The translations under genes were made by a program, and so were the position numbers. From CBDCFT01 sp965216365 (lineage in GTDB: Bacteria > Pseudomonadota > Gammaproteobacteria > Arenicellales > CBDCFT01): a stretch of 64,000 nt of DNA. Shown here piece after piece: positions 1 through 8,232 of this stretch. The notes under the pieces were generated by a model. That model was given only the letters and a program-made list of their open reading frames with translations. It made no database searches and was not told the origin of the DNA. Positions within the stretch are counted from its first letter, which is position 1. Each line of letters starts with the position of its first letter. The DNA is taken from the NCBI GenBank assembly GCA_965216365.1, contig CBDCFT010000019.1, positions 62,001 through 126,000 on the forward strand, read 5' to 3'.

Positions 1-2
1 GG

Positions 3-410
3 GAAGAAGGACAACGGCCCAGGACGCATGAACCGATTGGGTACACTGTCCCTGAACGACTACGCGAAGCGATGTTGCTCATGGAACGAAACCTGGAAGA
101 GCCACTGGGAATTACGGAAGTCGCGCAACATATGGAACTGTCCCAGCGTCAACTGGAGCGGTTATTTCGGCGACACACGGGTTTAACACCGTTGCGTTAC
201 TATATTAACGTTCGTCTTGACCGGGCGCGTGGGCTGATTACGCAAACGGAATTATCAATTACCGAAATCGCAAACGCCTGTGGCTTCACCAGCACCGAAC
301 AACTAACCCGTGCTTACAAAACACGATTTGGTACTACACCTACAAAGGATAAAACAGAAGGACGCATACCTTTTCAATACCGTTCCTTTCCGCAGTATTT
401 GGGTGTTTGA
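3..410 (+). CDS. AraC-family regulator, C-terminal part (5' end outside window)
   Basis: This is the DNA-binding end of an AraC/XylS-family activator of the GlxA-like type. The reading frame is open to the left edge of the window, so the internal ATG at 72 is not the true start. Two helix-turn-helix units are visible: LGITEVAQHMELSQRQLERL with the family-typical 'SQRQLERLF', then 'SITEIANACGFTS' and the recognition segment 'RAYKTRFGTTP'. The N-terminal sensor domain (DJ-1/PfpI-like in GlxA relatives) is not in the window. GlxA-type regulators often control catabolism of quaternary amines or amino acids, which fits the ureohydrolase and transporter genes downstream, but the target is inference. 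Confidence 0.85.
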   Translation, partial: EEGQRPRTHEPIGYTVPERLREAMLLMERNLEEPLGITEVAQHMELSQRQLERLFRRHTGLTPLRYYINVRLDRARGLITQTELSITEIANACGFTSTEQLTRAYKTRFGTTPTKDKTEGRIPFQYRSFPQYLGV

Positions 411-428
411 TATATTGAATATTGATGA

Positions 429-441
429 CGGTTCTAAACCG
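429..441. repeat. Short perfect inverted repeat after the AraC gene
   Basis: CGGTT-CTA-AACCG, a 5-bp perfect stem with a 3-nt spacer, lies between the AraC stop and the TetR start. No T-run follows, so an operator is as likely as a weak terminator. Confidence 0.3.
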
Positions 442-497
442 CTAGCCTCTGTTTATTCATTATAGAATACCGTTAGTTCTACAACAAATTAACGACC

Positions 498-1127
498 ATG
501 ATGACGACCAAAGCGAAAGGATCACCTAAAGAGGTTGGAAACCAAAGAGAATCTGTTGCTACCAGAATGTTAGAGGTCGCCCTTGATTTATTCTCAGAAA
601 AAGACTACTCAACAGTCACCATTTCTGAAATTGCAAAACAAAGTGGTGTTACTCATGCACTAGTTTACTACTACTTCCATAACAAAGAACAACTATTCCA
701 TTCCGCGATTCAAAACTCCATCTCACAAACAATTCACAATTACAATGTTATCAAGGAACGCCATAATAACCCCGTCGATTTATTGAACGATTGGCTAGAT
801 AACAACATTCAATTATCCGGTTCACTACGAAAACTAGTAAAAATAATGTTCGACTATTCAGAGGGTCGTGGCCGGTCACCTTCAGTTGAACAAGACATAA
901 TAAATTTTTACGATCAGGAGAAGAAAATAATCGCGGATTGCGTACGCGATGGCATTCGAGAAGGATTGTTCGAGAAGACGGACCCAAAAAACCTAGCGCG
1001 ATTTGTGTCAACTCATATTGATGGCATTTTTTACGGATCGATTGTCCGACCCGACGTAAAAATTACTCAATCTATGAACGATTTAAAAAAGACTTTGTGG
1101 GCTCAGCTAGGCTATGTTGCAACTTAA
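498..1127 (+). CDS. TetR-family transcriptional regulator
   Basis: A TetR repressor of 209 residues, normal length for the family. The N-terminal helix-turn-helix is clear at about residues 20-65: 'RMLEVALDLFSEKDYSTVTI', 'EIAKQSGVTHALVYYYFHNKEQLF'. The C-terminal ligand domain is helical and unassigned. The gene precedes a ureohydrolase, a polyamine-type transporter and a glutamine-synthetase-like ligase. A TTGAC-N6-GTCAA palindrome, the layout known for RutR-type TetR regulators, lies just after its stop codon and before the ureohydrolase. I infer that it represses the downstream unit and responds to a nitrogen-compound ligand. The codons are visibly more AT-rich than those of the ureohydrolase that follows. 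Confidence 0.85.
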   Translation: MMTTKAKGSPKEVGNQRESVATRMLEVALDLFSEKDYSTVTISEIAKQSGVTHALVYYYFHNKEQLFHSAIQNSISQTIHNYNVIKERHNNPVDLLNDWLDNNIQLSGSLRKLVKIMFDYSEGRGRSPSVEQDIINFYDQEKKIIADCVRDGIREGLFEKTDPKNLARFVSTHIDGIFYGSIVRPDVKITQSMNDLKKTLWAQLGYVAT

Positions 1128-1140
1128 GATATGAAACTAA

Positions 1141-1156
1141 TTGACTAGTCAGTCAA
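1141..1156. promoter_or_regulatory. Candidate TetR/RutR-type operator
   Basis: TTGAC-TAGTCA-GTCAA: the outer arms form a 5+6+5 inverted repeat and the core TGACTAGTCA is itself palindromic. The known RutR consensus is TTGAC-N6-GTCAA. It lies about 45 bp before the start of the ureohydrolase gene and directly after the TetR gene, where an operator for this TetR protein would be expected. Binding is inferred. Confidence 0.5.
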
Positions 1157-1201
1157 ATATTGTTGATAATTGCTCATCAAACAATTTAAGAGGATAGAGA
1201 T

Positions 1202-2206
1202 ATGGCTCATGACAGTTACCTCACCTACGGAAAGCGTGAAGGGCAAGATGATTTCCCAACCCATCTTATCTCTGGCATTCCATCTTTTCTGAAAGGCGAT
1301 GTGGTTCCACCAGAAACACAGCAACTAAAGAACAAAGGTGTAAAGGCCGCGGTACTCGGCCTACCCTGGGAACACACTAACACTTGCCGTCCCGGTGCAT
1401 CCATGGGTCCACGAGCCATTCGATGTGCGACAGATCATTACATTAGTCATCACGGCGAATTTCAAGTCGACTTATTCGATGCCTTGAATTTAGTCGATTG
1501 TGGCGATGTACAAATAATTCCAGGTAATGCGCATCGTACATTCGATCGCGCTGAAGAATGTATTACCAACATAGTTAACGCGGGAGCTATTCCGTTCGTA
1601 TTCGGTGGCGATGACTCCTGCCCTATTCCAGTAACCTCCGCTTTGTCGAAAACCTGTACCAGCGGTGGCTTAGCGTATATTCACTTTGACTCGCACATGG
1701 ATACCGCAAAAGATGTCGGAGGCGAGGAGCTAAATCATGCGTGCCCCGTCAGTCGTACTGCGGAGTTGCCGAATTGTAAAAAGGTCGCCTTGCTCGGGAT
1801 GAACGGCGCACTCAATCCACCACAAGAACGAGAATTTGTCGATGAACACGGTATTCTCATGTTTACAATATGGGATATCGAGGAACAAGGTGTACAAGCT
1901 GTCGCGGATCAAGTCATCGATTTTGTCTGGACAGATGAAGTCGAAAAGGTTGTGTTACATACGGATCTCGATTGTATGGATCAGGCTTTTGTTCCAGGTA
2001 TCACCACACCCGAAACCGGCGGCATGACACCCAGAGAAATGATAAAGTTTGTTCGCGCGTTTGCGCGGCGTGGCATTGACGCCTATGTGATTACCGAATG
2101 CAGCCCGGTTTACGATCCCGCAAACAATGCGGCCAGGGTTGCAGTAAGGTTAGCCATGGATGTTATGGGTACAATCGCAAATCCAAATGGAAAGGGCCGA
2201 GTCTAA
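1202..2206 (+). CDS. Ureohydrolase (arginase/agmatinase superfamily) with GGDDS metal motif
   Basis: A 334-residue member of the superfamily that hydrolyses the C-N bond of guanidino compounds to give urea and an amine. The second and third metal motifs are intact: HFDSHMD (residues 161-167) and HTDLDCMD (253-260), giving ligands D163, H165, D167, D255 and D257. The first motif reads GGDDS at 135-139, so the metal-A ligand His is replaced by Asp138. C-terminal landmarks 'PETGGMTPRE' and 'TECSPVYDPANNAA' are normal. Downstream lie a Pot-type transporter and a glutamine-synthetase-like ligase, so import of a guanidino or polyamine compound and its hydrolysis is the likely job. The His-to-Asp change leaves activity and metal identity open. 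The preceding AAGAGGATAGAG gives a plausible ribosome site. Confidence 0.85.
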   Translation: MAHDSYLTYGKREGQDDFPTHLISGIPSFLKGDVVPPETQQLKNKGVKAAVLGLPWEHTNTCRPGASMGPRAIRCATDHYISHHGEFQVDLFDALNLVDCGDVQIIPGNAHRTFDRAEECITNIVNAGAIPFVFGGDDSCPIPVTSALSKTCTSGGLAYIHFDSHMDTAKDVGGEELNHACPVSRTAELPNCKKVALLGMNGALNPPQEREFVDEHGILMFTIWDIEEQGVQAVADQVIDFVWTDEVEKVVLHTDLDCMDQAFVPGITTPETGGMTPREMIKFVRAFARRGIDAYVITECSPVYDPANNAARVAVRLAMDVMGTIANPNGKGRV

Positions 2207-2226
2207 CGTGTTTGCGATTGTCAAAT

Positions 2227-2235
2227 TACGAACTT
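2227..2235. promoter_or_regulatory. Degenerate Lrp-type site before potD
   Basis: TACGAACTT matches the left half and centre of the perfect palindrome TACGAA-C-TTCGTA found before the second Lrp gene at 60678. The right half is degenerate (TTAGG). It lies about 65 bp before the substrate-binding protein start. Weak evidence. Confidence 0.25.
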
Positions 2236-2299
2236 AGGACAACAATGTAATAAATTAAATTTTAAACTAAACAACTCAATTAATTTGGAGGGGATAACC

Positions 2300-3394
2300 A
2301 TGAATTCAATTTACAGTCCCAGAAAACAAGAATTTTCGCGTCGTCAATTTTTATCCGGAATGGCCAGTCTTGCGGCAACCACAACGTTGTGGCCCACGGT
2401 TGCCCGCGCGGAAGATGAATTAAATATCTTGGTTTGGTGCGATCATGCTGACCCAAAGCTCATCGAACCCTTTCAGCAAAAACACAATGTCAAAGTAAAT
2501 GTAAAAACCTACGAAGGAACCGGTACGGCTTTATCCCTCATTGAACAATCACGGCCCGGTGATTGGGATGTATTTGTTATTGATGCACCAGATGTTCCCC
2601 AAGTCGCAAAACAAGGGATTCTGGCCGAATTAGTCAAGGACGATTACCCGTGGAATGATATTTTCGAACAGATTCGCAACGCGCCCTACAATTCCGTTGA
2701 CGGGAAGTTGTATGCGGTGCCCGAGAAGTTTGGATACTACGGCGTTGCTTATAACGATAGTAAAGTTGAGGCGACCGACATGAGTCAGCCGGGTGTTTTT
2801 TGGAACGATAAATACAGTGGCCGCATGGCGGTGTATGACTATTACTTCCCCGTTATCCAAATGATCGCGATATCCCAAGGCATGAAACCCGCCGATGTTA
2901 CTGTCGATAATTTGGAACAGGTTATTCGTCCGAAATTGCTCGAAATGAAACCCCTGGTGTCCTTGGTGGGCGATATTGTTGGCGTGCAAAACGCATTGGT
3001 AAACGGCAATGTCGATATGATCGTCGGCGGCGCCGAATATACAGTGTCCGTCTTAACAACCGAAAACCCGGATTTGCAGTGGACCATTAATAATAACGGC
3101 GGTTTGATTTGGACCCAGGGTCTGGCGATATTCCAAGACTCCACCAAGAAAGACCTCGCTAATGAGTTTGTAAAGTGGGTTATCAGCCCCGAAGGTCAAG
3201 CGTCGCTCGCGACATCAGAGTGTTATTGGGCGATGCCGACTAATTCGACCACGCCGCTCAGTGACGAACAAAAACAAATTCTGCGCTGGGACGAACAACC
3301 GGGATTTTTGGAAAAATCTTACCTATCTTTCCTTACCGAGCCTGAGCTGGATCAGGCGATGCTGGATTTGTGGACGGAGTTCCTTCAGTCTTAA
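2300..3394 (+). CDS. potD: Polyamine-type ABC transporter substrate-binding protein (PotD-like)
   Basis: Periplasmic solute-binding protein that would capture a cationic substrate and pass it to the permease encoded next. An upstream in-frame TTG at 2285 is rejected because GGAGGGG at 2287-2293 is placed correctly for the ATG at 2300. The N-terminus carries a twin-arginine signal (SRRQF followed by a hydrophobic stretch ending in ARA), as is common for Tat-exported PotD homologues. Mature-domain features such as 'ILVWCDHADPKLI', 'DVFVIDAPDVP' and 'FVKWVISPEGQ' are typical of the spermidine/putrescine-binding family. It begins a potDBCA unit. The substrate could be a polyamine, agmatine or another guanidino cation; the neighbouring ureohydrolase favours a guanidino compound (inference). 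Confidence 0.85.
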   Translation: MNSIYSPRKQEFSRRQFLSGMASLAATTTLWPTVARAEDELNILVWCDHADPKLIEPFQQKHNVKVNVKTYEGTGTALSLIEQSRPGDWDVFVIDAPDVPQVAKQGILAELVKDDYPWNDIFEQIRNAPYNSVDGKLYAVPEKFGYYGVAYNDSKVEATDMSQPGVFWNDKYSGRMAVYDYYFPVIQMIAISQGMKPADVTVDNLEQVIRPKLLEMKPLVSLVGDIVGVQNALVNGNVDMIVGGAEYTVSVLTTENPDLQWTINNNGGLIWTQGLAIFQDSTKKDLANEFVKWVISPEGQASLATSECYWAMPTNSTTPLSDEQKQILRWDEQPGFLEKSYLSFLTEPELDQAMLDLWTEFLQS

Positions 3395-3408
3395 TCAGCT
3401 AGTCTTTC

Positions 3409-4278
3409 ATGACAGAAATCGTACACCCCTACAAACGTAGGGGTTTCGATTTTTCGCGTTGGGCGATTACGCCAGCGTTATGCGTAACCGCCCTATTTTT
3501 CGTTGTACCACTTGTAATAATGGTCGCGGTCAGCTTCTGGCAACGGCTGGGTGGAAAATTACAAGCGACGTGGACATGGGCGAACTACGAAAAGTTCTTT
3601 TCCCGCGGTTATCTGGTCGATGCTCTATTCAATTCAATCGAAGTCGCGCTTATTACGACGGTCGTAAGCATCTTACTAGCCTATCCTCTGGCATACATCA
3701 TCGCGTACCGAATTCCACGGCATTGGCAACGATTTGCATTGATTCTGGCCATACTGCCCTTTTGGACATCTTATGTCGTGCGATCCTACAGTTGGTTATT
3801 AGTGCTGTCCGAAAACGGGTTTATCAACACGACATTATTGTCAATAGGAATTATTGACCAACCATTGTCGTTAGGATACAACCGCGGTGCCACCGTCCTT
3901 GGCTTTGTGCATTTTTTCACGATGCTGCTCACGCTAACCATCTATGCAAACTTGATACAAATTAACCCCTCTTATCGGCGTGCCGCGGCTGATTTGGGTG
4001 CGTCCGGAGTACAAACTTTTTTAAGAGTGACTCTACCGCTTAGTATTCCAGGAATCGCGGTGGGTGCGTTTTTGACATTTGTCATCACTATAGGGGATTA
4101 CATCACCCCGCAGATTCTCGGCGGGAACACCGAAGTATTAATCCCGCAAGCCATAATGCTGCAAATTGGGCGTGCAGCCAATTTCCCCATGGCGTCCGTC
4201 ATGAGCGTAACGCTGATGTTAGTCGTCACCATAACGTATCTCGTATTCGCACGCCATTTGAAAATGGATCGATTGTGA
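3409..4278 (+). CDS. potB: Polyamine-type ABC transporter permease (PotB-like)
   Basis: Inner-membrane permease of 289 residues with six predicted membrane segments and the BPD_transp_1 domain. The EAA-type loop that contacts the ATPase is visible as 'RRAAADLGASGVQTFLRVTLPLS' (quoted in part) near residue 195. It follows the binding-protein gene by 14 bp, with no strong ribosome site visible, and overlaps the next permease by 4 bp. A stable hairpin lies inside its first codons at 3426-3443. Known family role: imports spermidine, putrescine or related cations as PotB/PotC heterodimer. Confidence 0.88.
   Translation: MTEIVHPYKRRGFDFSRWAITPALCVTALFFVVPLVIMVAVSFWQRLGGKLQATWTWANYEKFFSRGYLVDALFNSIEVALITTVVSILLAYPLAYIIAYRIPRHWQRFALILAILPFWTSYVVRSYSWLLVLSENGFINTTLLSIGIIDQPLSLGYNRGATVLGFVHFFTMLLTLTIYANLIQINPSYRRAAADLGASGVQTFLRVTLPLSIPGIAVGAFLTFVITIGDYITPQILGGNTEVLIPQAIMLQIGRAANFPMASVMSVTLMLVVTITYLVFARHLKMDRL
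3426..3443 (+). other. Hairpin inside the first codons of potB
   Basis: CCCCTAC-AAAC-GTAGGGG, a perfect 7-bp stem with a 4-nt loop, followed by TTTCGATTTTT. Placed immediately after the binding-protein gene, it could limit transcription into the permease or protect the upstream mRNA, giving excess binding protein. This function is inferred. Confidence 0.4.
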
Positions 4279-5057
4279 AAACGATACGCTGGAAACACCT
4301 CCCGAGCAGTCTATACCTACTGCTGCTTTTTGTGTTTATTTACTTACCGGTTCTCATATTAATATTGTTTTCTTTTCAAGACGGCCTGACACCGGTACCA
4401 CCGTTCAAAGGCCCCAGCTTGCAATGGTACGATCGGTTGTTCAGCAACAGTCGGCTAATGGAATCGTTACTTAATTCAGTTGTCGTCGCCTGTATTTCCG
4501 CCCTTGTTGCCACCATCCTCGGCTTTCTTGCGGCGTATACCTTGGCCCGGCGTTCTCTACGCTTCGCCAGCGCGGCGCGATATTTGTTAATGGCACCGAT
4601 CACGGTTTCCTATCTTATTATCGGGATAGGTTTATTAATTACGTTTAATGTTCTGGGCGTTTCTAAATCGCTTGCGGTTGTAACCATCGGACATATCGTT
4701 ATTAACTTACCGTTGTGCTTTGCTATTGTATTTTCGCAAATGGGGAACCATCAAAAAAATATCGAGCGGGCTGCGCATGACCTCGGTGCCAACGACATTC
4801 AAACGCTGCTTCTGATTACGGTTCCAATGTTACGGCCCGCGTTGTTCGCCTCGTTCTGTATCGCCGCGACTTTGTCCTGGGATGAATTTATTATCGCTTT
4901 TCTACTCAGCCGCTTCGATATCACACTTCCGGTCATCATTTTTGAAATGCTACGAGCAGGGTTGACACCAGAAGTCAATGCAGCGGGGACCGTTGTCTTT
5001 GCCATCTCGATTACAACGGTGTTATTTGCGATATTGATGAGTACGCGAAAACGATAA
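4275..5057 (+). CDS. potC: Polyamine-type ABC transporter permease (PotC-like)
   Basis: Second permease subunit, 260 residues with about six membrane segments. The ATPase-contact loop appears as 'ERAAHDLGANDIQTLLLITV' around residue 165. The start is a GTG that overlaps the stop of potB by four bases (GTGA), a usual sign of translational coupling. The stop is directly followed by the ATG of potA with no spacer. Partners are the PotB-like and PotA-like proteins of the same unit. Confidence 0.88.
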   Translation: MKTIRWKHLPSSLYLLLLFVFIYLPVLILILFSFQDGLTPVPPFKGPSLQWYDRLFSNSRLMESLLNSVVVACISALVATILGFLAAYTLARRSLRFASAARYLLMAPITVSYLIIGIGLLITFNVLGVSKSLAVVTIGHIVINLPLCFAIVFSQMGNHQKNIERAAHDLGANDIQTLLLITVPMLRPALFASFCIAATLSWDEFIIAFLLSRFDITLPVIIFEMLRAGLTPEVNAAGTVVFAISITTVLFAILMSTRKR

Positions 5058-6125
5058 ATGCGAGACGCTCTTGTCGAACTAAAACAAGTACGTAAAGAGT
5101 ATGGTGATTTGGTCGCCATCCACTCAATCGACCTTACCATCGTAAAAGGGCAGTTTGTCGTCTTGCTTGGACCTTCCGGCAGCGGGAAGACAACGCTTCT
5201 TTCGATTCTTGGCGGATTTGTAACACCCACGTCAGGCACCGTTAGCATTGCCGGTCAAGACTACACGTTCGTACCGCCTGCGAAACGACCGACGGTGACC
5301 GTGTTTCAAGATTACGCGCTATTCCCACACATGAACGTCAGTGACAATGTGGGTTTCGGTTTGGCAATGCAAAACGTTAGCAAGCTGGAACGAGGTAATC
5401 GTGTTAATGAAGCACTTCGACTCGTTGGACTGGAAGATTATGGAGAACGCCGAGTCCATGAACTATCCGGAGGACAACGGCAACGGGTCGCACTAGCGAG
5501 AGCCGTTGCCGTGGAACCCGCCGTCCTATTGCTCGACGAACCGTTGGGAGCTTTGGACTTAAATTTGCGGCGGCAAATGCAAGACGAACTCGTCGGCTTG
5601 CAAAAACAATTGGGCACAACGTTTGTTCATGTCACACACGATCAGGATGAGGCGATGAGCATTGCGGACATTATCGTGGTCATCAATCAAGGTCGAATAG
5701 AGGACATAGGACCGCCCGATCAGGTCTATCAACGGCCCAAAACACGATTCTCCGCGACTTTTATGGGTGAAAGTAATGTAGTCAGCGGACAACCAGAGAA
5801 AGATGATGGCGGCTATTTATTTATCAACTCACCGCTTGGACGTCTTCCTGCTAACGGCATGGTAAATTCAAATGAAGAAGTTTATGTATCCATACGACCG
5901 GAGAATCTTCGCACGGAAAAACCACAATCCGAAGCAATCAGCATTGGCGATGTGCGAATTACAGAACGTGTATTTCAAGGAGCGCATGTGCGTTTACGCG
6001 GACACAGTGTGAATTGCCCGAATCAAACGCTGCTCATCCGGTCCGACATTCATGTTGCACCCCAGGTCGACGAGGACGTGACGTTGTTTGTTCGACCGGA
6101 TGATATTGTCATCTTAAACGAGTAG
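5058..6125 (+). CDS. potA: Polyamine-type ABC transporter ATPase (PotA-like)
   Basis: Cytoplasmic ATPase, 355 residues. Walker A GPSGSGKTT is at about 38-46, Q-loop 'VFQDYALFPHM' at 82-92, signature LSGGQ at 136-140, Walker B VLLLDEP at 156-162 and the switch His in 'VTHDQDEA' near 195. The C-terminal 110 residues form the TOBE regulatory domain ('VSIRPENLR', 'LFVRPDDIVIL'). It starts on the base after the potC stop, so the four transporter genes form one unit. The unit is complete, unlike the orphan binding protein at 10225-11364. Confidence 0.92.
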   Translation: MRDALVELKQVRKEYGDLVAIHSIDLTIVKGQFVVLLGPSGSGKTTLLSILGGFVTPTSGTVSIAGQDYTFVPPAKRPTVTVFQDYALFPHMNVSDNVGFGLAMQNVSKLERGNRVNEALRLVGLEDYGERRVHELSGGQRQRVALARAVAVEPAVLLLDEPLGALDLNLRRQMQDELVGLQKQLGTTFVHVTHDQDEAMSIADIIVVINQGRIEDIGPPDQVYQRPKTRFSATFMGESNVVSGQPEKDDGGYLFINSPLGRLPANGMVNSNEEVYVSIRPENLRTEKPQSEAISIGDVRITERVFQGAHVRLRGHSVNCPNQTLLIRSDIHVAPQVDEDVTLFVRPDDIVILNE

Positions 6126-6127
6126 TA

Positions 6128-6814
6128 ATGAATAGAACTATGACAGACAAAAAAAGCATCCTTGCAATCAGCTCAAGTCCACGGCGAAACGGCAACTCAG
6201 TACGCTTGTTGGAATCCGCCGTAGACGGCGTAAAACAGGCGGGGCATTATGTCGAATTCATCTATTTGGCGGACTGGATGACAGGTTTCTTGCGCGATTG
6301 CAAAGAGTGCCGCTCCGATACCGGCGAGTGCACTATCCAGGACCGGTACTATGAGTTGTTCATGGAAAAATTTTTGCCCGCCGACGCGATGATATACGCT
6401 ACACCGCTGTGGTGGTATGGCATGTCCGGTCAATTGAAAAGCTTTTTCGATCGAATGTTCTGTTACGTCGCGTTTTCCTACCCTCATTCCGAGCGTGTGG
6501 CCAAGAAGATCATGGGAAAACGCGTCGCGATGGTGATGAGTGCCGAAGAAAGCAACTTCGGTGCACGTCTCGCAGTCGTCAAACATATGCACGAATTATG
6601 CAGATACCTGCATCATTCTTTCGTCGGGTTTGTCACTGGCATTGGCAATCGCCGGGGAGACGTCACGGTCGATCCATTGGAACCGGAACATGAAGCATTC
6701 AAACTCGGGCAACGGCTTTTTCAAATAGAACCCACAGATTATCAGTTAGATACAGAGCGTTCATCCAGCGTGTGGGAAAACGGGGTCGATCGCTTGCCCG
6801 GTTATTGGCGCTAA
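6128..6814 (+). CDS. Flavodoxin-fold NAD(P)H-dependent flavin oxidoreductase
   Basis: A 228-residue protein of the NADPH-dependent FMN reductase/iron-sulfur flavoprotein group. The FMN phosphate loop is 'SSSPRRNGNSVRLLE' near the N-terminus. A second flavin-contact segment is 'YATPLWWYGMSGQLKSFFDR' at about residues 95-115. Cysteines in 'CKECRSDTGEC' resemble the Cys segment of iron-sulfur flavoproteins. It starts 2 bp after potA, so it belongs to the same transcript; a second Met four codons in is an alternative start. It may regenerate reduced flavin or reduce the imported substrate. No specific function can be assigned. Confidence 0.75.
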   Translation: MNRTMTDKKSILAISSSPRRNGNSVRLLESAVDGVKQAGHYVEFIYLADWMTGFLRDCKECRSDTGECTIQDRYYELFMEKFLPADAMIYATPLWWYGMSGQLKSFFDRMFCYVAFSYPHSERVAKKIMGKRVAMVMSAEESNFGARLAVVKHMHELCRYLHHSFVGFVTGIGNRRGDVTVDPLEPEHEAFKLGQRLFQIEPTDYQLDTERSSSVWENGVDRLPGYWR

Positions 6815-6838
6815 TCTACATACCCGATTGCATTACCC

Positions 6839-8200
6839 ATGACTGATATTGAATCAACGCGAAAAGAACTCGTTGACGCCGGCGTAAAGTATGTATTCGG
6901 AAGTTACGTCGATATTCACGGCGTACCGAAATCCAAAGCAGTGCCCATTGAACACCTGGATGACATGCTCGCGGGCTCGGAGTTGTACACCGTCGGTGCG
7001 CTCGAAGGCATGGGTGAGCTAGGTCCGAACGAAGACGAATGTGTCAGCATCCCCGATCCGTCTACCTTTGTCGTTCTGCCTTGGGATACACGGTACGCCA
7101 TCGCCTCGACCGATCTTTACTTTTACGATCAACGTTACGATCACGACAGCAGGTGGATCCTTCAACAACAGATTGATGCGGCAAACCAACAGGGATTTGT
7201 CATGAACATGGGCGTAGAACCCGAGGTTTATGTTTTGCGCCAGGTGGACGGCGAATGGCAACCCTTTGTCAGCGAGGATAGAGAAAATTTACCCACGCGT
7301 GGCTACGACTTGGAAACCACTATTCTGGCTGACTCATTCCTGGCGCCGATGGTTGACTATATGAACACCATGGGATGGGATGTTTATTCATTTGATCATG
7401 AAGGCGGCGATGGTCAGTACGAATTCGACTTTCGTTATACCGATGCAATGACAATGGCCGATCGCATGATCATTTTTCGGCTTATGGCCAAACACGTTGC
7501 GCGCAGCATTGATTGTATCGCGTCATTTATGCCAAAACCGTGGTCGGACGCCTTTGGCTCGGGTGCACATATGAATGTGAGCCTGGCCGACAAAAATTCT
7601 GACAAGAATCTATTTGAATCGCACAACAAAAACGACAGCCCAGGAGGACGCGGTTATTCGGAACTGGCGTATCGCTTTACCGCGGGTGTACTCAAACACG
7701 CGGGCGCGATAACCGCGGTCGTCTGCCCTACCGTCAATTCCTATAAACGGCTGGAACCCTATGGCCGTATGCGCGAGATGTCATGGGCACCTGTGTACCA
7801 GGCATATGGCCACAACAACCGCACTCTGATTTGTCGCCTGCCGATGAATCGTTATTGTCTGGAAGTACGCCAGGCGGACAGCGCATGCAATTTTTATCTC
7901 GGTACAGCCATGGTGTTAGCAGCAGGATTAGAAGGCATCCGGGAAAAACTCGACCCGGGCGAACCGGTTGACTTCAATACTTATGACATGGATGACACGA
8001 AACTCGCACAACTTAATATTCACCGGCTACCACAAACATTCGCGGCCGCGCTGGATCAATTCGAGAACGATGCGCTAGCCAAACAAGTTTTTGGCGATGC
8101 GTTTCACGACACCTTTCTGAAATACAAACGAGCGGAATGGCATAACTACAATCTGGAAGTGTCTACGTGGGAACGCAATTATTATCTCCAGCTTTGGTGA
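6839..8200 (+). CDS. Type-III glutamine synthetase-like ligase (GlnT / gamma-glutamylamide synthetase group)
   Basis: ATP-dependent glutamate-amine ligase of 453 residues. GS landmarks: 'YVDIHGVPKSKAVP' (about 23-36), the metal-site 'GVEPEVYVLR' (125-134), 'EGGDGQYEFDF' (188-198), the ATP/glutamate segment 'MPKPWSDAFGSGAHMN' (231-246), 'NSYKRL' and the arginine loop 'NNRTLICRLP'. This group contains GlnT and enzymes that glutamylate methylamine, ethanolamine or polyamines, so the name glnA would be misleading. It is the last gene of the plus-strand unit. It may capture the amine or ammonia released by the ureohydrolase at the front of the unit. A paralogue lies at 61321-62745. Confidence 0.85.
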   Translation: MTDIESTRKELVDAGVKYVFGSYVDIHGVPKSKAVPIEHLDDMLAGSELYTVGALEGMGELGPNEDECVSIPDPSTFVVLPWDTRYAIASTDLYFYDQRYDHDSRWILQQQIDAANQQGFVMNMGVEPEVYVLRQVDGEWQPFVSEDRENLPTRGYDLETTILADSFLAPMVDYMNTMGWDVYSFDHEGGDGQYEFDFRYTDAMTMADRMIIFRLMAKHVARSIDCIASFMPKPWSDAFGSGAHMNVSLADKNSDKNLFESHNKNDSPGGRGYSELAYRFTAGVLKHAGAITAVVCPTVNSYKRLEPYGRMREMSWAPVYQAYGHNNRTLICRLPMNRYCLEVRQADSACNFYLGTAMVLAAGLEGIREKLDPGEPVDFNTYDMDDTKLAQLNIHRLPQTFAAALDQFENDALAKQVFGDAFHDTFLKYKRAEWHNYNLEVSTWERNYYLQLW

Positions 8201-8232
8201 GCCACTAACAGACCTTTTAGAGAAATAACGAA

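Noticed and set aside
6128..6814. Flavin reductase as the missing monooxygenase reductase
   Set aside because: Flavodoxin-like fold, 27 kb away and in another unit; TmoF-type reductases have a ferredoxin domain plus FAD/NAD domains.
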